Shown piece by piece: positions 60,026 to 64,000 of a stretch of 64,000 bases of DNA (its first letter is position 1; each line of letters begins with the position of its first letter). The notes below the pieces were generated by a model. It saw nothing but the letters and a program-made list of their open reading frames with translations. It was not told where the DNA came from and did no database searches. A program made the translations under genes and the position numbers. The DNA is taken from the NCBI RefSeq assembly GCF_001570365.1, contig NZ_BBYK01000039.1, positions 438,517 to 502,516 of the forward strand, written 5' to 3'. Source of the DNA: Microtetraspora fusca (lineage in GTDB: Bacteria; Actinomycetota; Actinomycetes; Streptosporangiales; Streptosporangiaceae).

Positions 60026-61294
60026 TCAGCCGCCGAGCAGGCGCAGGGCCAGGGACGCGATCTCCCACTCCTCGTCGGTCGGGACCACCATCACCGCGAC
60101 GTCGGAGCCGGGCGGCGAGATGATCCGCGCGCCCTCGCCACCCTGGTTGCGGGCCGGGTCGACGGCGATGCCGAGCCGTTCCAGCCCGCTCATGGAGCGG
60201 GCCCTGGTCCGCGCGTCGTGCTCGCCCACCCCGGCGGTGAAAACGACGGCGTCGAGGCGCCCGAGCACCGCGTAGTACGCCCCCACGTACTTGCGTATCC
60301 GGTGGCAGTACACGTCGAGCGCCAGCCGGGCGTCCTCGTCGCCGGCGTCGGCCTTCGCCCACACCTCGCGCATGTCGCTCGCGCCGGCCAGGGCCAGCAT
60401 CCCCCCGGCCCGCATCAGCGCCTCCTGGCTCTCAGCCACGCCGAGGGCGGCCGTGAGGTACAGGAACGAGGGCAGCGAGGGATCCACGTCGCCGGAACGG
60501 GTGCCCATGACCAGCCCCTCCAGCGGCGTCAGGCCCATCGAGGTGTCCACGCTGCGCCCACCGCTGATCGCGGTCGCGCTCGCGCCGTTGCCGAGGTGGA
60601 GCACGATCATGTTCGTCTCCTCAAGGGGGCGGTCCAGCAGCTCGGCCGCCAGCCGGGAGACGTACGCGCATGACGTGCCATGGAAGCCGTACCGCCGCAC
60701 GCCCAGCTCGTCGGTCCAGGCGCGCGGCACCGCGTACGTGTAGGCGTGCGGGGGCAGCGTCCGGTGGAACGCGGTGTCGAACACGGCGACCTGCGGGACG
60801 CCGGGGAACGCCGCCCGCGCCACCCGGATCCCGTCCAGGTTGGCCGGGTTGTGCAGCGGCGCGAATCTCGCCAGCTCCTCGATGGCGGCGATCACGTCGT
60901 CGTCCACCAGGACCGGCTCTGTGAACCGGTCGGCGCCGTGGACCACCCGGTGCCCGACCGCCCGCAGCGGGATCCGGCCCAGGTCCGGGCCCGCCTGGGC
61001 GAACGCGTCCAGCGCCGCCCGCAGCCCCGACTCGTGGTCGGGGAAGGCACGGTGCAGCTCGTACGGCTCCGCTCCACCGACGGTGTGGGTGAGCGCGCCC
61101 TGCCCGTCGCCGATCCGCTCGATCAGGCCGACGGCGAGCCGGGCCCCGGACTCCGTGTCGATCAGCTCGTATTTGATCGACGACGAGCCGGTGTTGAGGA
61201 CCAGGACGCAGTTGTCCACAGTTTCCACAGCGCCTTCCACAGAAGTGTCCACAGGGTTATCCACACCTGTGTCCTCGCTTCCGTCCACAGCCAC
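60026..61294 (-). CDS. ackA: Acetate kinase with an unusual N-terminal extension
   Basis: 422 residues. Acetate/sugar-kinase-fold signatures: VLVLNTGSSSIKYELID, GHRVVHGADRF, VFDTAFHRTLPP, YGFHGTSCAYV, VLHLGNGASATAISGG, DVDPSLPSFLYL, FTAGVGEHDARTR. It converts acetyl phosphate plus ADP to acetate and ATP, completing the phosphoketolase bypass. The GTG start at 61294 has GGAGG 7 nt upstream; it adds about 27 residues (VDNP, VDTS, VEGA, VETVDN) before the normal start, encoded by repeated TGTGGA units. An internal GTG at 61216 would give the usual length. Confidence 0.95.
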   Translation of the reverse strand: MAVDGSEDTGVDNPVDTSVEGAVETVDNCVLVLNTGSSSIKYELIDTESGARLAVGLIERIGDGQGALTHTVGGAEPYELHRAFPDHESGLRAALDAFAQAGPDLGRIPLRAVGHRVVHGADRFTEPVLVDDDVIAAIEELARFAPLHNPANLDGIRVARAAFPGVPQVAVFDTAFHRTLPPHAYTYAVPRAWTDELGVRRYGFHGTSCAYVSRLAAELLDRPLEETNMIVLHLGNGASATAISGGRSVDTSMGLTPLEGLVMGTRSGDVDPSLPSFLYLTAALGVAESQEALMRAGGMLALAGASDMREVWAKADAGDEDARLALDVYCHRIRKYVGAYYAVLGRLDAVVFTAGVGEHDARTRARSMSGLERLGIAVDPARNQGGEGARIISPPGSDVAVMVVPTDEEWEIASLALRLLGG

Positions 61295-61402
61295 GGGATG
61301 CCTCCAGATCGGCGGAACCTGCCGTGATCACCCTCCTTCCCGCAGGGGGAGCGCGCATGCTTTGGGGGAAAATTTCCGGATTTGGCGTTGTCGTTAGGGG
61401 GA

Positions 61403-61416
61403 AGGCGGAAGGTCCC
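61403..61416. promoter_or_regulatory. Degenerate DosR-like site
   Basis: AGGCGGAAGGTCCC keeps the right half (GAAGGTCCC) of boxes 2 and 3 and only part of the left arm. It is 83 bp before uspA and 109 bp before ackA. Confidence 0.4.
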
Positions 61417-61498
61417 GTTCCATGAGGACCAGCGGCTCTGGAACCCGCTCCGCCGCGGTCGTCTCATGGATATGCCAGGGACGAACGAGGAGGACAAC

Positions 61499-62338
61499 AT
61501 GATCATCGCTGCCACCGACGGCTCCCCCGCCGCCACCGCCGCCGTGGAGTGGGCCGCCGACGACGCGGCACGCAAGAAGCTCCCGCTGCGTGTGCTCCAC
61601 GTCGTCGACCGCCTGCCGTACGAGATCCCGCGCTACCCGATCCCCGGCGTACAGGAGTCCATCGTGCAGTCCGGCGAGCGGATCCTCCGCGACGCCCGCC
61701 AGGCCGTACGGGCTCGGCAGCCCGCCGTCGAGGTGACCACCGAACTGGTCTACGGCGTCCCGGCCCCCGTGCTGCGGCAGGAGGCCGAGCACTCGTCCGA
61801 GCTCGTGGTGGGCAGCCGCGGCCGGGGCGGCTTCGCCGGGATGCTGCTCGGCTCGGTCAGCTCCCACGTCGCCGGGCACGTCCACGCCCCGGTCGTCGTC
61901 GTACGGCCCGCTCCCGCCACGGCGTACGGCGAGATCGTGGTCGGGGTGAGCGAGTCGGAGGAGTGCGACCCGGCCCTCGACTACGCCTTCGAGGAGGCCA
62001 ACCTGCGCGGCACCCGGCTGCGCGCGATCAGCGCGTGGGAGCTCCCGGTGCACATCCTCGGGCCCGAGGTCGTTTACGACGTGGACGAGATCCAGCACGC
62101 CTTCCGCCAGGCCGCCACCGACAAGCTCGGCGACCTGCAGGAACGGTTCCCCGACGTCGAGGTCACGCTGGACATCGTGCGCGGGCACCCCGTGGCCGCC
62201 CTGGTGGACGCCTCGGAGAAGGCCGACCTCGTCGTCGTCGGCTCCCGCGGTCGCGGAACGATCGGCGCCGCCGTGCTCGGCTCGGTGAGCCGCGGCGTCC
62301 TGCACCACGCCCGCTGCCCGGTCGCCGTCGTCCGGTGA
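61499..62338 (+). CDS. Tandem universal stress protein (UspA x2)
   Basis: 279 residues from the ATG with GAGGAGGA upstream. Two Usp domains: IIAATDGSPAATAAVEWAAD to VVVVRP (1-140), and IVVGVSESEECDPALDYAFE to VAVVR (145-279). Both carry the ATP loop G-x2-G-x9-G-S: GSRGRGGFAGMLLGSVS and GSRGRGTIGAAVLGSVS. Tandem ATP-binding Usps are a mark of DosR-type regulons and modulate dormancy. Divergent from ackA. Confidence 0.93.
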   Translation: MIIAATDGSPAATAAVEWAADDAARKKLPLRVLHVVDRLPYEIPRYPIPGVQESIVQSGERILRDARQAVRARQPAVEVTTELVYGVPAPVLRQEAEHSSELVVGSRGRGGFAGMLLGSVSSHVAGHVHAPVVVVRPAPATAYGEIVVGVSESEECDPALDYAFEEANLRGTRLRAISAWELPVHILGPEVVYDVDEIQHAFRQAATDKLGDLQERFPDVEVTLDIVRGHPVAALVDASEKADLVVVGSRGRGTIGAAVLGSVSRGVLHHARCPVAVVR

Positions 62339-63060
62339 CAGCGCGCTGGGAGAACCGGCGGCGAGGACGGTTGGGTGGGCGTTCCGGGTCCTCGCCGTCG
62401 ACGAGTGCTGCTGCGCTGTGGTGGCTGGTCGCTCTGATGTGCATCGGGGCGGCTGTGGGGAGCGTTCTGGGTCCTCGCCGCCGATGAGCGCGGCTCCGCC
62501 GTGGGGGTGACCGTGTTCGCGCCGCCGGCTACGGCACTGCGCTGCGGCGCGTGGCTGTTCCGGTGTGAATCACGGCGGCTGTGTGGGCGTTTCGGCTCCT
62601 CGCCGTTGATGAGTGGCGCTGCGCTGCGGCGGGTGGTTGTTCCGGCGCGCCGTGATAGCGGGCCCCTGGTGAGCCGCTGGCGCGGCGTTCGCGGGCGCGG
62701 TGGTACAGGGCACGGTCTTACGCGCGCCTCCACAACCACCCGCACTCCGCTCCGCTTTCCCGCCGCACCGGCTTCCCCCCGTCACGCGCCCTGTCCCGCT
62801 CGTGGTGGCCGTCGTCGGCGTACTTCTCAGCCGCTGTGGGGAATCCCGCGCGTGGTTCGCACCGCTGGTTACGGCGCTGCGCTGCGGCGGGTGGTTGTTC
62901 CGGCGCGCCGTGATAGCGGGCCTCTGGTGCTGCCGCTGGCGCGGCGTTCGCGGGCGCGGTGGTACAGGGCACGGTCTTACGCGCGCCGGAACAACCACCC
63001 GCACTCCGCTCCGCTTTCCCGCCGCACCCGCTTCCCCCCCGTCACGCCCGGGACGTGACA
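62339..63060. repeat. Cluster of degenerate GC-rich repeats
   Basis: Gene-free DNA made of related units. Two long units, 62616-62787 and 62875-63047, are about 90 percent alike. Weaker relatives start near 62378 and 62461 (GGTCCTCGCCG..GATGAG..GCTGCGCTG). In the right copy a perfect 22-bp inverted repeat (GCGGGTGGTTG/TTCCGGCGCGC at 62887-62908 and its complement at 62981-63002) frames a 72-nt loop. The paired arms in the left copy are imperfect. No family known to me. Confidence 0.7.
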
Positions 63061-63095
63061 CGGTGCTCAGTAAAGGTCCATACCGGATGTGGCGT

Positions 63096-63311
63096 TCAGA
63101 AGGGCGGGATGTCCTCGGCAGGTGACGGGCCCGGCCGAACCCACCAGGCGGGTTCATACCGGTAGGCCGGCACGTAGGGGAGTTCGTCGGTGGCGGGGTA
63201 TCCCCCCGCCGGCGCCATAGGCGTTAGCGCTGCTTTGCGAGACGGTGTTCGATACCGCCCTCTGGAGAAGTCTCCGGTACCGAGCAGGTCTCCCCGGCGC
63301 AAGCCCCTCAT
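63096..63311 (-). CDS. Possible small protein
   Basis: 71 codons from an ATG. The C-terminal half (GGYPATDELPYVPAYRYEPA, WWVRPGPSPAEDIPPF) is rich in Pro, Tyr and Trp and unlike random GC-rich frames. No signal, no motif, no clear ribosome site. Could be a real short protein or the end of a decayed gene. Confidence 0.3.
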   Translation of the reverse strand: MRGLRRGDLLGTGDFSRGRYRTPSRKAALTPMAPAGGYPATDELPYVPAYRYEPAWWVRPGPSPAEDIPPF

Positions 63312-63462
63312 CGATCGTCTGAACCGATGAGAGTATGACGAATCGCCAGTGGCGATCGTGTGCCGGTAGATCGGCTTTCTGGTCTTGCCTCTGAAGCCCG
63401 GCGCGACAATGAGTCAAGTTCGTCGATCAAGGTAGCGGCGGTGAACGCGGTCAGCGTCATCA

Positions 63463-64000
63463 GTGCCGCCACGGTGCTCGCGATGGCGAGCGCACTACGA
63501 GGGATTCCTGCAGCTCGTGTACCGCGTGCCGTCGACGACCTCGCGCGCTCGGGTGGCGGTGTGGCGCGAGCTGAAGCGCCTGGGCGCCCTCCAGATCCAG
63601 CCAGGCGGTGTGCGTATTGCCGGACCGTCCCGGTGTACGGGAACGCCTCTCGACAAGGTCCGCGAGCGCATCGAAGAGTTCGGGGGAGAGAACATGATCT
63701 TCATGCTGACCGGGGGCGAGGAGCGCGTGCACCAGACGCTGGTCGAGTCGTTCCGCGAGAACTCGGCGAAGGAGTACGCCGAGATCGTGGAGGAGTGCGA
63801 GACGAAGTTCTTCAAGGAGATCGGGTTTGAGCGGTTCCGCGAGAACTACACGTTCGAGGAACGCCGAGGAGATCCGTCAGGACCTGGAGAAGCTGCGGCG
63901 TCGGCTCCGCAAGGTCGAAGGGCGTGACTGGATGGGCGCCCCCGGCAGGGAGCCGGCCCGCGAGAAGGTCGCGGAGTGCGAGTGCCTCCTCGACCAGTTC
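63463..64000 (+). pseudogene. ChrB N-terminal-like gene, frameshifted, cut by the window end
   Basis: QLVYRVPSTTSRARVAVWRE, LKRLGALQIQPGGVRIAGPS and IEEFGGENMIFMLTGG follow the ChrB-N family, which in chromate-resistance loci regulates or supports the ChrA exporter. At TTCGAGGAAC-GCC (about 63850-63862) homology passes into the +1 frame: AEEIRQDLEKLRRRLRKVEG, RDWMGAPGREPAREKVAECE, CLLDQF, running to the edge. One extra base explains this. A 5' start is unclear (LVYRVP is normally residue 5). ChrA or other chromate genes would be expected further right if intact. Confidence 0.75.

Noticed and set aside
61257..61265. Replication origin suggested by a perfect DnaA box
   Set aside because: A single box inside a coding extension, with no dnaA, dnaN or box cluster nearby.
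1..64000. CRISPR array
   Set aside because: No regularly spaced repeats of 25-40 bp with unique spacers were found; the tandem repeats at 22050 and 25193 have no spacers.

Overview
The window is high-GC chromosomal DNA of a filamentous actinomycete. The gene families point to the Streptosporangiaceae (Nonomuraea, Microbispora, Streptosporangium or a relative): a bacterial proteasome activator, a SARP/NB-ARC/TPR regulator, SigE-type sigma factor, actinobacterial SAM methyltransferase, a MinD-like protein with a long Pro/Ser-rich head, and integrase and replication-protein remnants of actinomycete integrative conjugative elements (AICEs). GTG starts are common, GGAGG-like ribosome sites are frequent, and two class II tRNA-Ser genes are present. 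Genus assignment is inference.

Layout. 0-5.5 kb is core-like: cold shock protein, HAD phosphatase, Bpa, quinone oxidoreductase, MinD-like ATPase, tRNA-Ser(TGA). 5.7-13 kb is disturbed accessory DNA: a broken IS5-type transposase, a cupin fragment, a secreted tripeptidyl-aminopeptidase-like hydrolase, a two-component pair, two acetyltransferases, an integrase tail, a YjbR protein and a decayed haloalkane/haloacetate dehalogenase-like gene. 13.1-18 kb holds an MFS exporter, an unlisted 27-residue peptide gene built of three WNAP/WQAP heptads, and a divergent 1078-residue SARP-NB-ARC-TPR regulator: a candidate peptide-signalling locus. 18-30 kb is mixed housekeeping and stress genes (HEAT protein, PAS sensor, YihY, PRC-barrel, tandem-GNAT with a minisatellite, permease pair, Nudix fusion, M15 peptidase).

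30.4-33.9 kb is a tightly coupled four-gene operon: Lgt-like enzyme, proline-rich membrane protein, radical SAM protein of the tetraether-synthase-like type, and a second membrane protein. It looks like an uncharacterised membrane-lipid modification unit. 34-39.2 kb has an AAA ATPase, a MauE-like/double-psi-barrel-like pair, a SigE-family sigma factor and a divergent MarR/YceI pair. At 39.5 kb a second tRNA-Ser(GCT) carries a 3.04-kb deletion derivative of an AICE, bounded by a 139-bp direct repeat (attL/attR), with a Rep-integrase chimera, a zinc-ribbon protein, a TraB/FtsK tail and a cargo membrane gene with twin TetR-type operators. A further integrase scar follows at 43.6 kb.

44-52.9 kb carries small secreted proteins, a Nudix protein, a methyltransferase, a polysaccharide deacetylase lipoprotein, a CDF metal exporter and a GDPD. 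52.9-62.3 kb is a hypoxia/redox island comparable with the DevR (DosR) island of Streptomyces coelicolor: alcohol dehydrogenase, two PNPOx-like flavoproteins, DoxX, a DosS-type kinase, phosphoketolase, acetate kinase and tandem UspA. Three DosR-like palindromes lie in its promoter regions, but no cognate response regulator is in the window. Phosphoketolase plus acetate kinase give ATP and acetate from sugar phosphates without respiration. The right end (62.4-64 kb) holds degenerate repeats and a frameshifted ChrB-type gene cut by the window edge.
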